This document shows, piece after piece, positions 36,301 through 51,300 of a DNA stretch of 64,000 bases (its first letter is position 1; each line of letters begins with the position of its first letter). The stretch lies in contig NC_054753.1 of assembly GCF_018143015.1 (NCBI RefSeq), positions 29,033,462 through 29,097,461 of the forward strand, in the 5' to 3' direction. The notes under the pieces are model-generated. The model saw nothing but the letters and a program-made list of their open reading frames with translations, did no database searches and was not told the origin of the DNA. This stretch comes from Lytechinus variegatus. Taxonomy: Eukaryota > Echinodermata > Echinoidea > Temnopleuroida > Toxopneustidae. The translations under genes were made by a program, and so were the position numbers.

Positions 36301-39300
36301 CATCGGTAGAAGAGATTGGTGAACTGGATGCAGTCACAGCTCACAGGGTATGATGTGATATGCCTGGGTTGAAATTTCTCACATGAAATATAAACTGTAG
36401 CTCTTGAAGAGGTTCTCAATTCTTTTCTATAATCCATGTAGGTCTTCTTCATATATCCCAGGGGCCTGTCTTACAAAAATTGTGATTGATCCGATCAATC
36501 ACTACTATGGAAAGCCAACAAAATCAACATAAAAATGTATGTTTGTTTTAAAAAATGTCTAGATATGAATGTATATTTATTCATTGATTTCATGACAAAT
36601 TGGTGTGTTCTCCTTTGTTTACAAATTTTCTTATGACACTGATGGATTTCCATAGAGTTACGATTGATTGGATCAATCGTAACTCTTTGTAAGACAGCGC
36701 CCTGAACTCCTTCCTTTTGTCCCCTCCTGCACCCCCCCCCCCCCTAAAATAAGAAATTAGCTGCTTTTGTGTTGTATTCCACATCTTAAAAAAGAAGTTC
36801 ACCCTGAAAAAAATTTATATTATTTGAAAAAAAATTCAGAAGATTTGAAAAAAATCCATCAAAGAATAAAAAAGTTATTAGAACTTAAGTTATATTTTGG
36901 TGACGTCATATGTGAGCAACTTTCCTCCATATGGTGTGATAAAAAAATCAATGAAATGTCATTTTCTAAGAAAATTGGAAATAGTTTTTACTGTATTTTT
37001 AGTATATCAATATCATTTCACAACCGTTCCTAAACAAAATAAGTATTAATGAATCATCAAAATTTTGAAATTCATGCATTTTATATATCACATAACATAT
37101 GGGGCAACTGCTCGTTTATGACATGACAAATCCAAAACTTAAAATTTCAATGACTTTGTTCATCTTTAGTGGATTTTTTCTCAAACCTTCACCAATATCT
37201 TTAATTATTCTTTCTATTTTTACAACAAACTTTTCTTGAGGGAGAACTTTCCGTTCAATAATGATTGGATTTGTCTAGCTTTTTCCAGAGGATACAAATC
37301 TCTGTTTGTGGCATCAAATGAGGAATGATTTATAGTAGTATAGGGGTGCGTTTATTCGACACTTTTTTACCCTAGAATCATGATTCAAATCACGATTCTG
37401 CAGAATCACGATTGCGTTTAGTCGAAAGTGGAAATAAACGTCTTTCAAATCACAAACATGAAACACGGAAAAAAGGGGCGTTTTGAAGGACGTTTCTGTA
37501 GAATCACGAACGAAAAAGGTCGTATGAACGATATCGTGATTTGAATCATGATTCTATGACGTCATTGTGTCGTGCTTCTTCCGGGTTCGACTCAAAGGCG
37601 CGCGCTGTGTTTCGTGCAGGTTAATTTTCGTGGAGCAGTATTGCCAGTGTAGTACCGGTATATGCCAATTGTCACGTGCATTTAGGAATTATCATTCTGT
37701 GTATTGTACCCCCGGGGTTGTACTGTAGCATCATTTGTATATTTCATTGATTGTTTTCATCAATCTTGTCTTCAAGTTCCAAAGGCAACTATACTTCCTG
37801 TGTCAAACTGCGCACTGTGATGCGCACTGGATCGGCCCGAATTCAGGGAGAAACAGCGTTAGAAAGATGGTCGTATAAACGCTGATTCTGTCGGATCGTG
37901 ATTCATGTTGCTGTTTTGAATCATGATTCAAATCGTGATTCAAATCATGATTCTGGGTTGAGGTCGCATAAACGCAGCCTAGGTGTGTTTTCAAATGCAA
38001 TTTGAAGAAGTCTTGCAAAAAATATATTGGGGAGCTGGTGAGATTGTTCCAAAGATGGAGAGCAAGAGAAGGAAAGAATTGCTTCCAACCCATTTTCTGG
38101 ATTTAGGGATGATAGGAAAAAGCAGATGTATGAGGGGGGGGACCTAAAGCTATGCACTTTGTTTACAAACGATAACAACTGTGACAATTTAAGGACCCGG
38201 TATTTGAACAGATTGTCTTACCCTTTTTTGTGATAAATATTCTAAAGATCATTGACCAAGAAGAAAATATCACAAAACTCATACGAAAATCCCGCCATGT
38301 TTTCCGAACATCTCTTGATTTCCCTGCCCGATGTAGAAGGTGTCCTAAAACTATGCACTCGAGTTATCATGCAAAGAAAAAGTATTTCCTGTGCCTTAAT
38401 TTCTAAATTATGTTCATTATTATAGGAAAATATAAAAGTAAAGTTAATATAATTCTATATTTTCCAAACAGTTGTAGGTTTTCTATGCATTTATTGATTT
38501 ATTGTAGTCTCTGTAGAAAAATTGAATAGGAATCGTTCGTCACACTTCACTCACAGTTCCACACACAATGTGCACATTTTGCCATTGAAAGTGCATGTGC
38601 AGTAGAATTATGTGGAATGATTATTGCAGGTAGGAATGTAATGGCTGTTGACTGGTCTACAAATGCATTTTGCATGTCTTACATGTAAATTCAATGTACT
38701 GTTCTTTCATAAACTGTCACAATAAAATAATGAAAAATGAAGTATGTTTGCTTTATGGTGATTTGATGCAAACTTTCCCTTTCTTTGCAGAGAAAACTTC
38801 TTAATCAACATCGTGTTCAGTGGAGAAGATCTCTCAAAAGAGCGCTGGAAAATGAGAAAACGAGACAATATTTCAAATTTAAAAGTGAGTAGCTGTACAC
38901 ATGTTAACCAAGTTTAAAAAAAGTTCAAGAGTGTCTTTCCTGTTTACTGCGCCCATATAATACTACATTATCTTGCTACTTTTATCCTATCTTTTAATTC
39001 ATGATTCTTTTATTGGTCATTGTATGCATACAAAGAAATGAGGTTTCCAATGGCTTAGAGCAAAGATCGTTTTTTGTTTACATTGTGTATAATGAGAATA
39101 GCATATTTTTGTTATGCTTGCGATTGTTTTTTTTCTTAAAAAAAGTAATTGTGATGAAATGGTCATGAAAGTTTTTTTTTAATATTTATTCCATGTTGTC
39201 ACAAAGTGAAATGTTCCAAAAGTAAGAATGTTTGTGCCTATACGACCTTTTCTCCATAGGCCCCAACTTCTCGTCCATCTGCTACTACCCGTTCCTGATC

Positions 39301-42300
39301 TTACTGCAGCCTGACGAATATGTCGACCTCATGCTGCAGTCATTGTCTAACTTATCGTCAACAACAGAGGGCAGTATGACTATTTCCCTGGCACGCGATC
39401 TGAGTACTAAGCTCCATAGGAAGTATAGCATTAGAGCTAAGCTGAAGCAAGGCAATGCACAACAGGTACATTGGGATTAGGATTAAGGAAATTGGGATTA
39501 GGATTAAATTTAAAACCCATCTTTTTATGATGATAAAGTAAACAAAAACAAAAATCACAGAATTGGGGAAGTGCACAGAATTGACTGAAATTCACAGAAA
39601 ACCCAATTTTCCTGGTCAAAATTTACAAACTATGATTAAATTCCAGTGAAAACATGAAAATCAAAGCAAATTGAATAAAATGGAGCCATGCATCAGTGGA
39701 TATTCTGCCAGTGATATATGGCTTTTATGTGGTGCCAGTTATCTCGTTGCTAATTCAAGGCCACACTATATATTACCACAGCTTTAGCACCAGCTGCCAA
39801 AAACACAGGAAAGGATTTTTCCCTGCTGGGTACCCATTTACCTCACCTGGGTTGAGTGCAGTACAATATGAATTTAATTTATTGCTGAAGAAAAATATGC
39901 GATTGCTGGGATGCGAACCCGCGATCCTCTGTTTCAAAGTCTGGGGACTAACCCACAGGGCCACGACACTCCACAATAGTATTGATTGTACTACATGGAG
40001 CTCCCTGTGTGCATTTCTGTACTAACATACACTGTGTAAGCTTTGTTTTCCTCGCCTTATGCAGATCAAAGAACTGTACGAGGCTTATGTGTTACGCACT
40101 GCAGGCGATCAGGAAACTAGTTTTGAGTTGCCTAGGGAGTCCTTTCAGGAGCTTGAAGACAGGATGCTGGGGAGTTCTTCTTTAGATCAGGTATTGCTTG
40201 GTTTTATTTTATTTCCCACATGAATTCATTCCTGTTTTAATAGTCAAGTGATTACCTCAGCGAGAATCATGTGACCAAACATAACGTAGATGTGAATGAT
40301 TTTGAAAATAAAATGTTTATTAAGAAAATTTTCTGTGCTGGGACATCACTGATGGAATATTTAATCAAATTATGATGGAATCATGATAACAATCCTGAAT
40401 TTCAATAAGAAATATTTTTACAAAAATCAATGAGGAACACCCACTGTTATAAATTACTGAAATTTATGTCACTACTTTTTAATAGTATATTTTTTATTTG
40501 ATTATAACATAATGATGAAATGATTTTGACACAGTCATGTCATCATTATGGTTTATTATTAGTAAGTTTGATAGTTTGATTATTGATTAGTTGTTTAGGT
40601 AATTCATAAGTTAATTGATTTAGTAGTGAGCTAGTTAGTCCTTGACCTTTTAACCAAAATGTATTTGTTAAACTGATAGAGGAAATAGATCTCACTGTAT
40701 GTGGCCCAGTTGCATAAAAGTTACCATTATGGTAACTTTGCCACCCAACGGTCACTTGCATGGAATCCTTAATTCTGATTGGCTGTTGATCATTGTTGCC
40801 ATGGTAGTTACCAATGGATTGCAAAGTTACCATAAGAGTAACTCTTATGCAATGGGGCCTTGGACAGTATGAAAAAATTACTCTCCACCCAGGGGCCCGT
40901 TTCATAAAGCTGTTCGTAAGTTACGAATGACTTTACGCACGGCTGGTGACCCTTTCTTGTGCTATATGATATATCCCTATGTAGCTGACTTATGTATAAG
41001 AACATGTTCCAGTCGTTTGTAAAGTTGTGCGTAACTTTACGAACAGCTTTATGAAACACCACCAAGGTGTTTAAGTGATACAAGGTAGGATGTATGCCTA
41101 GCAGTTGAGTTTGAAAACTCTTGTTGGAATGTTCTCAGAAAGTTGAGAATGTGGGCAAATGTGCCATGGGCCCATTATGGGCCCATTTCATAGAGGACTT
41201 ACAACTGTTGTAGCTTTGCCATTGTGGCAACTACCATGGTAACCTTGATTCTGATTGGCTGCTGAGCCCTGTTACCATGGTAGTTGCCATAATGGCAAAG
41301 TTACAACAGTTGTAAGTCCTTTATGAAACGGGGCCCCAGAATCTAGGGACTGGGGTATTGATATATCTTTAAAGCACTTAAAGACGTCATTGTGATATAT
41401 TGAGCACCATATAAAATTGGAATAGTATTATTTTTATTATCAAATCATTGCTTGTCACATCTACATTAGTTTTACTTTCAAGCAGCTTCAATTCTATTGG
41501 ACTTTTTTGTGTGTTTTATCATGTCAACAGGGTTTTCAAGCCAAGGTATGGCCAACAGGAATGTTAATTGGGGTAAGTAATACAATTTTCTTTTTATCAA
41601 CAATGTCCGGTGCAGTATTTCATAGAGAAAAACCTGCATTGAATCCTATTTGATAAAAGAAAGCAAGAACTAAGACAAGACCAGATGGGTGTTTCATAAA
41701 GCTGTTCATAAGATAAGAACGACTTTAAGAACGACTGGTGAACCTTTCTTTTGGTAAATGGTATACACAATAGGCGATGGTTTAGCGCATAAATAAGGAT
41801 CACCAGTCGTTCTTAAAGTCGCTCTTAACTTATGAACAGCTTTATGAAACACCCACCTGGGGGCCATTTCATAAATCATTTCATATCTTAAGGGTGACTG
41901 TGAAAGTGACTGGTGATCCTTTCTAGTGGTAAATGATATTCACCATTAAATGTTCATTGGTGATTATTTAGGGCGTAAGAAAGGATCATCAGTTGCTCTT
42001 AAAGTCGCTCTCAACTTACGAACAGCTTTATGAAACACCCACCAGAGTGTATAGGAGGCAGCTGGTTAGCCATGCTTCATAATCTTCCGCTTAAGACATA
42101 TTGCTGACGTATCACAAAACAGCTTCAGACTCGAAAAACCAAAGACAAAAGTTGCAGCCTTTGCCTAGATTATAGGCTATTATAATTTGCGACCATTGCA
42201 GCTTGCCAAACAATATAGAAAACAGAGACAATTCATGTCATGAACGTTGCAGATATAGGGGGAGGATTGGACAATCATAGTTTATGGAATTACCCTTTGG

Positions 42301-45300
42301 CTAATTCCTTGATTATGTTGTAGATAACTTTTTGAAATATTCCTGTCCTATTATTCATTTATTATTCACATTTTACAAACTCCAAAAATCAGCAATGAGA
42401 TAATGTGTTAGGGTTTTCTGACCTACAGTGTCCTCAGATACCCTTTTAATTTTGTCACATTTGTTTTTTCTGTACTCTATTGTTATGGAATCACAATTTC
42501 TTTGACAGATTGGTACATTACTAGCAGACATGATGCTGAGAGAAATCAAGATAGATGCAAACATGAACAACAACAAACCCGAAAAGTAAGTCATATGCAA
42601 ATTCTGTGTGAGTCGGGGCTTGCATAAGTTGCATTATCCCAATGGATGAAAGTAAATCCTTTTTCTGAAATATTTGTTCACTCGAGGGAGGTTAGATTTC
42701 ATTATATGGGTGTTTTATTGACAGCTATTACCATGGATACGATACTATGATAATGAACGATTCAGTGATTTTCCATGATTAAAACTTCCTGCAGTTATTT
42801 CACGAAGCTATGTCTATTTCAATTCAGATTCAAAACATCAATATTTCATAATAATACATCACTTTACCCAGCTTGAATGATGCAAAACATTGGATAAAAA
42901 TGTTAGAAGAGAAGAAGAGTCTCCAGATCAAATCATTTGTCTTAATGTTCTTGATTTTTTTTTTTCACCAACAGGCAATTGATTCCTGCCCTTTATCACA
43001 TGTATACATACAGGAGCTTCAAACATGTCGGATTCATCAAGGTGAATATTGTAAATAATATACAGATATTTCCTACCTAGAGTTTGAATATAACATTGCC
43101 GCTCCCCAACGGAGTTATATTTTTCCCAAGGTAAAATATTCTCCCGAGGGAAAAATATAGCTTTGGAGGGCAGTTGAAATGTTATATATTAAAACGATAG
43201 ACTTGGGTGCCGTTTCATAAAGGTGTTCGTAAGTTAAGAGCGACTTTAAGAACGACTGGTGATCCTTTCTTATGCGCTAAACCATCGCCAATTCAATATA
43301 CATCTCACCGCAAGAAGGGATCACCAGTCGTTCTTAAAGTTGCTCTTAACTTACGAACAGCTTTATGAAACACCCACCAGGCAATATCAGTTATATTATA
43401 TAGTCTATGTGGATTCGCCATCAGAGATTGCCTTCATCATCTGGCTCCAACCCGAAATTTTTGCTACATTTCGGATCCGTCTACGTCAGAATAGAAAAAT
43501 TTGGAAAATAAATCAAGTGATGATAAAGTAACTTGTAAGCAGCGAGTGACGTCACCTTAGTGAATATAACGCCGCAATTGAAAATACAACGCAGTTATAA
43601 TCACTGAGGTGACGTCAAAACCTAGAATATACAAAATGGGATCCTCGCAGCTATGATCACGTGATGGCGTATTGACCTGTCACTGATTCAAATCTACATG
43701 AGCTATGTAATATTAGATTATTAATATTACATTATATTTCCTTAGCATACGAGCTATGTAATATTAGATTATTAGAGCTATGTAATATTACATGAGCTAT
43801 GTAATATTAGATTATATTTCCTTAGCATACGAGTAGTGTGACTCTAATATTTCTTACACTTAAGCTGATAAAATGATAATTTATTTTCATTTATTTACTT
43901 CTGATACAGCCTCATCCTTCATTGGTAGATCTCTTCCAGACAGCCAAGGATCCAAACCTTGTGTTTGATACCAATATGCTTCCGATGTTAACCCCACCCA
44001 TCCCATGGACATCTGTTAGGTTTGGTGCTTATCCTCTTAGCTCCAGTAAGTACTGTTGAAACTCTCACTTTTTGTGTATTCTGGTTGTGTGAAGAGAATC
44101 TTTTTGTGCCATGTGTCTTTAATGATAATAATCTTTGTTCACATGGCTGGGGATATGAATTTAAACTAAGTGAGGGTTGGTGTTTATCCTCTCATCTTTT
44201 ATTTAGATTTTAATTTTTTTATTGACAGTTGTGTGAACAGCTTTCCTGTGTGCCATGAGTTTTGAATGGCAGTGATCTTTGTTCACAGGGCCAGTGATAA
44301 AAAAGATAATCACAGTAACATCAGAATCATGTTTCTTTGTGATTTCCATCTCTCCATACAGCTAAGATCATGCGTAGCAAAGACGGAGCTCATCAACACC
44401 AAGATTTATTAGAGAAGACTCCATCCCAGGAGCTGTATCCCATCCTAGATGCCCTCAATCAACTCAGTACTGTGCCTTGGATCATCAATAAACCTGTAAG
44501 TATAATAGCTTGAATACTCCCCAAGGGGTGGAAAATGTACATACATCATTTGCTGGTAAGCCCAGCTTTAGCCAGAAGCTATTGTCATGATATATCTGAT
44601 AAGTGATTTTAGATATTGGTTATATCTCTAGTGCATATTATAGAGATAAAAGAGAGAATTGAGTGAGGGAAATGTGAAGAATACTTCCTCAGTTTTGTGC
44701 CCAATACTCATAAGACCTGGCACACACATTGCTGATGGAGCTCAGATGTGTGGGACATATATATTTTTTCTGTGTCTGATACTGCTATGCCATGGTAACA
44801 ACATATTACATGATTCTCTTATGAGGTGGTGGTAAGAGGATGAGGGTAGTGATAGCCCAGTTATCAGCATTCTATATTGGTATTCCAATATTTATTTTCA
44901 ACATACTGTTCCATTTTCTCTATGTGAGCATGATTTGTTTGGATTTCTTTGTGAATAGGTTCTGGATACAGTGATATCAGTATTTAGGAATAATGGGAGT
45001 AAAGATCTTGATGTACCTCAACCAGCCTCAGCTTGCCCATTACCACCTAGGATAACAAGGTACGTGAACCTAATCACAACAGCAGCATCATCATCCCCAT
45101 CATTAGCATTATCACCATCATCATCATCATCATTTTGATAGTCATATATATCACTGTGACCACAATTTTCATCGTCACCTTCATTATCATCATCAGCACC
45201 AGCAGCATCACTATCATCATTTTCCTCATTATGACCGTCATCCTCATCATCATCCTCACCATCATCATCAATATCAACAGCAGTAGCATCATCACCATCA

Positions 45301-48300
45301 TCATCATCATTGTCATCACTATTATCACTATAATCATCATCATCATTGTCATCACTATTATCACTATAACCATCATCATCATTGTCGTTGCAATCATCGT
45401 CATCACCATTATCATAACTACCTTCATCACCATCATTGTTATTACCATCATCATTTTTCTCACTTTCTTCTTGTCATTATCATCAGTTATAAAAGTGGAC
45501 CTTGTTCAAGTGTTCATTGCATCTGGGATGTTAACAATCAGTCCCAGAAGTAAATAATCATATCCAATTGAAACACATTTTTGCACCCAATATCATACAT
45601 GTTACGACACACTCCTTATGATTTTTCTATCAATAATTCCCAAGGCACCATTTCTCATTTCATTTTAAGGCAAAGGGATTGTTTGTAGATTTAAGAAAAA
45701 ATATTGGTTTCCATTAGGCTGTAGTAATACATTACAGTTCTATCTTTGGGCCTTCTTTTCACTCTGAACAGGGTATTTATGGAAACAATGTTAATTATTT
45801 TTGAAAATTTACATCTAAACATGAATGATCTAGCCAACAGTTACAACCATAGTCTTTAAGTGTATTATTTTCATATTATGTGGTGTACATTTTTAGTGAT
45901 ATCTCTCGGGAGGAGCTGGCCCAGGTTCACCGAGAGAGGGCAGCAGCACGTAAACTACAAGCTGAAATGCATTCACTGAGGATGGATATGTTGTACAAGC
46001 TGTCTATAGCAGACAAGGTGAAAATTGATTAAATGATAACTTTATTTTATTGACGTTTATGGATGTATATCAATGATGCTTTGATCTGTGAAGATGACAA
46101 GAAATGTACTGCCTTATTTTATATGGTACTTTTTCAGTCTTATACCCATGAAGTATATTTTTATTTCCAATTTTCTAATGATTGTGAAGTCATTGAATTA
46201 CTGTATATGCCTTTAAATTTTCTAAAAGATATACTTATTAATGAAGTCAGAAGAGAAGCGGTCCATTTATATTGTTACACTTGCCTTTTATGATCAATAA
46301 TATAATAAAAGTACATTTTTTTGGACTTGACTGCAGATAGTGAAATTGATATGAATGAATTACCTTGTAACTTCTGTATCTGTAATATGTGATTTGACAT
46401 CAGACACTAATATCAAACTAATAAAGTTTGAGTGACATGCCATCACAATTGATTTGTACATGCCTGTATTTGCAACAATATCTCTCTAACATTTAGAGCA
46501 GAAAAGTGTATCTTGATTGATTTAACCCTATCTAGGCCTGGGTATTTTGGGAGTTCATATGGCTGGGAGGGGGGGCTCCCAGGCCCCCCCCCCCCTTGAG
46601 ATCTTGGCCGTCGACCGCGCGATCACGCTGAAAATTGGCATGCGGGTCGCCTGGGACATAATGTACAAGATTGTATAGTAATTAATTTCATGCGAATCGC
46701 CATGAAGTGATTATGCTAATTCATGCATAATTAGTATGCTAAATCATACTTTTCCTCTAACTCCCTAAGTAAAGCTCCAAATGTACCAATTTTTTGTATA
46801 GAAACTCTTTGTGGTGTTCTTAGCAAGTGTACATGAAAAAAATTGCGGTATCAAATAAGTTTCTTCTGTATTGTTTTTTGCAATTTCTTATGTATTTCTT
46901 TGTTTTTTTAACTTTTGTTTTTCCATTGTTTTTTTCAATGAAATTTGTTTAAGACTCTTCTGAGATCATAAAAAAACAAGAAATAAATACATTTAGACCA
47001 GCAAAACTAAAAATAATTATACATTATGAATTTTGGTTGAAAGCACAATTTGCATTGACTTTGTACGCAAATTTTGGTCTGACATGCACTTACATTTTTT
47101 GGTCTGACATGCACTTACATAATGTTGCGTAATTTCGGAACCACGTACCCGGGTGACGCAAAATTGGTCTCAAAAGTTGTGCAAGACTTGAAAAAAAATA
47201 ATCGGCGAGTGGCGTGGTAAAAAAATTTCGCACAGAAAAAATATCACACAATTTGTTGAGGGGGGCCCTTGAGGCCCCCCACCAGCATAGATAGGGTTAA
47301 TACTACAGAAGACGAAATATATTTACTTTAGGAATTGAACAATTTTGTTTGTTCCAGGTCCGGGATGAAATTGTGTGGTTCCCTCACAACATGGATTTCC
47401 GCGGTCGGGTCTACCCCTGCCCACCCCACTTCAATCACTTTGGCAGTGATGTCACCAGGAGTCTTCTATTATTTGCACGGGGGAGACCCCTCGGTGAGGA
47501 GGGATTCAGATGGTTGAAAATCCATCTTGTCAACCTGACTGGCCATAAGAAAAGGTGAGCAACTTTGATATTTTAAATGGAAAAGATTCAAATGAAATTC
47601 TGGTGAAAATTTTACTGTCTTATTATAATAATAATAATATAGGTGTTACGTACACTACTGATTCATAAGAGCATTCAAATAATTAGCCTGGTTATGGATA
47701 CAATCAAGGAAAGCTGGGGGAGAAAGATAAAACCAGAAATGATAAAGACCGAAGAAAACTGATTTTTGATTACAGATTTGATTCAACATTTATTAAATAA
47801 CAAATTTAGAATTACAAATCACACAACACTGCCCACGCAGAATCTACCTGTTGAATGTAAATAAATGTAAAGAATGAAATAAATTAATCACTCCATGGAA
47901 TACAGTAACTTCATTTACAATCGAAGAAACAGTAACATTATCCTTAAACAGATTTCTTCATAAAAGATAAATGAAATAATAAATATTTTGTACAAGAATA
48001 TGATTCGTAAAATTGTGTGTTTACATAAGCATCATAAACAAAATAGTTTTCTAATTAATTACCTGACGCTATCTGTTAAATTGAAGCTGAACTCCTCCTC
48101 GTCTGACTCAAATTAAGAATCAATTAAAGGTGGACATCTTGAATACAAAATGAGAAATGACATCAAAGTAATTCTTTCAATGAGTGTCAAAATAGATATA
48201 TGATTACGCAACAATAATACTCTGACGTCATAATAAACATACGATAATGTAACCATATAAGGTAATTCTTTAAATAAGTGTCAAAATAGATATATGATTA

Positions 48301-51300
48301 CGCAACAATAATACTCTGACGTCATAATAGATATATGATAATGTAACCATATAAGGATAACAATTGTCATGACGTAATAATACATTCATTGTTTTCCTTC
48401 ATTAAATCATAAAAAACGCTTAATTATATTATACGCGCTGCAAAACTTGTGTGCGCTTTGAACAGAAAACAATGGCTGCGCGAATTGTATCAACCTGCAA
48501 TGTTTATGTTAACAAGCCAGCCGTAACGGTAATAAATCAAATGAAAAGAGATAATTAACTGACACATATTCAATAATTTCGATACAGAGTATTTACAAGA
48601 TAAGAATATGAAATAGATCATCTTAAAGCAAAATTGATGTACATTCATAATATGAATTTCCACTAAACGACAATAGATATGAATAGATACAAGAGTAAAA
48701 TATTGAACATACTCATAATATTTCAAGGTGCTCAGAATGACATTTCGTCACTGAATACCACCGTGACGTAGTATTAGAACAGAGAAAATATTCACTATAA
48801 CTTGCTCCTCGAAATTCACAAAATTGGTCAGACATGTCATTCAATTTACAATCATTAAACAATTACCACACAATGTAATCACCAATAATAATACTCGATC
48901 TTCACAAATATATCGACTTACCAATTAATAGAACATTCGCCAAAAATCGACAAAATTGCAAGAGAAACAAATGTCGTCTGTCACTGACTTTTCATGGAAT
49001 TCGAGCTGACGTCATACAGGTTGTGCGCAGGCGCAGTTGATTTGATAAAAAAAAGGAATATTCCAGTCGTGCGGGGGGAGGGGGGGTGAGGGTGTAAACA
49101 AAGTATCGTGGCAACAGAAAAGTAATACATATTCATATACGAGATAAATGCATATGGTAATAAACCAAAAGTAGTAATAAAAGACGAAATCATTATGATA
49201 AACTTCAAGATGAACTTTCTCATTATTAAGTTAATAATAATGATGGTAATAATAATAGATAAATTCTTTATCATAACATAGGGTATCTTTATTGCGCACA
49301 TATCCACCCTGTTAGGTGCTCAAGGCGCTCCTATATTACCCGGCTAAGCTAGGGGTTCATAGCGCACACAGCTTTTTAAGGAATTACTTCCTACCGGTAC
49401 CCATTTACCTCACCTGAGTTGAGTGCAGCACATTGTGGATCAGTTTCTTGCTGAAGGAAATTACGCCATGGCTGGGATTTGAACCCACGACCCTCAATTT
49501 CAAAGTCTGAAGACTAATCCATTGGGCCACAATGCTCCACAATGCTCCAATAACAATTATATTGTTACTGTCATAAGGATATGTGCTGAATCATTGCAAC
49601 CATTGTTAGTAGCCATCCAGTATTCATGTCTATTGTTTTACCTCTATTCTTATGTACCAACTCTCACTTAGGGAGAATTCCAAGAGGGGCAATTCCATAA
49701 AATATGTACATCAACCCCCCCCCCCCCCCCAATGTATGTAACTGTCATCATATTTTCTGTGTCTGATTTCTTGTTCTTTTGAAAGTCTGTAATGTTCTCA
49801 AAGGACCATGAGTTGGTCAGTTTATGAAGTGAAGTAAAACTTGAGAAAAACGGGGGTCGGATGTACAAAAAGATTGATTATTTTATGGAATCGCCCATTT
49901 TATTATTGCATTCAGTAATTGAATTGGTTAATTTGAATACCTTGGCTCAGTGCTTGAATGAGGACAATATGTCCCACTGATAAAACATCTATTTTTGTTG
50001 GATGAAGAGATCTTTGACCCATTTTATAAAGAGTTACAACTATGCTAACTGCCATATTTTGGTTACTACTATGGAAACGTGGCTCAGCGGCCAATCAAGG
50101 TTTCAATAGTTTCTACAATAATGGCTAAATATGCTCTTTCTTTTTTATTTATTTCTTATTGTATAGGTGTGCTGTTGAAGAGAGGCTTCAGTATGCTCAT
50201 GATATGATGGATGAGATTATTGACTCAGCTGATAGACCTCTTGATGTAAGTTGATGTAATTAAAATGAGTTTTTACCTTCTAGCTGGCGTTCAATCAAAG
50301 AACATCACAAATATGGCCAATACTGTGCCACTTGAAACTAACCAGCTTATTGAAGATTAAGGTCAACTCTGTATTATGTTACTGAAAGTTAAATCACTTT
50401 GATTGATATATGAATTTCTATCCCAAGCAACAAATGCAACTGATTTCATTCTTTCTCCCAGTTTGGTATTTATGCCTTGACTTATTCAAATTGCTTTGCC
50501 ATATATGAAATTAACAAGAAAGTGATTATGATCTCCAAGTACATTTAGCAGGCAGATAGAATCGATTTATCGTTAGTGGCCTCCTCTTCAAGTTACAAAC
50601 AAAATGAGGATACTGTTGTGTTGAATGGGGATGATGTTCTCAAAGTGATCGATCTTTGATTGGTTTCTAGGGCAACAAGTGGTGGCAGGAATCTGACGAG
50701 CAATGGCAGACGTTAGCATCGTGTATGGAGGTTACCAAGGCGATAAGGTCAGGTGACCCTGCATCGTACGTCAGCCATCTCCCAATACATCAGGTTAGAA
50801 TGTTATTCATTCAAATGATTTTAAATCTCTAATTTTACCATCGTCAGAGGCACTTTCCCCCATCAGAAGTTTACTAACAGGAATAAAACAGAGGTCACAG
50901 GTCACCACTCGTGGAGCCAGTTTCCCATCAAAAAGATTTTGGACAACCAAAGAATCATATACGGAAACTAGAGTGAACACAGCCCCTTTTGTTCCCCACC
51001 CCCTAGATCTTTGATTGGTAATAATCATAAGTGGATAAATCATATTTTTACAGATCCATTTACATGTAGCTAACAAAGTCATCAAGTAAATTGTAATATA
51101 ATACATGTAATATAATACAACTATGTTTTCAATTGCTTTCTTTGTAAAGCCTAGGTGAAGTAAAAATGTAGGCTTTGGGTTTTAAAGGACAAGTCCACCC
51201 AAACAAAAACGTGATTTGAATAAAAAGAGAAAAAATCAACAAGCATAACACTGAATATTTCATCAAAATCGGATGTAAAATAAGAAAGTTATGGCATTTT

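Noticed and set aside
39905..39970. tRNA gene (A and B boxes on minus)
   Set aside because: No pairing acceptor stem, and the same head with a common body occurs three times: a SINE.
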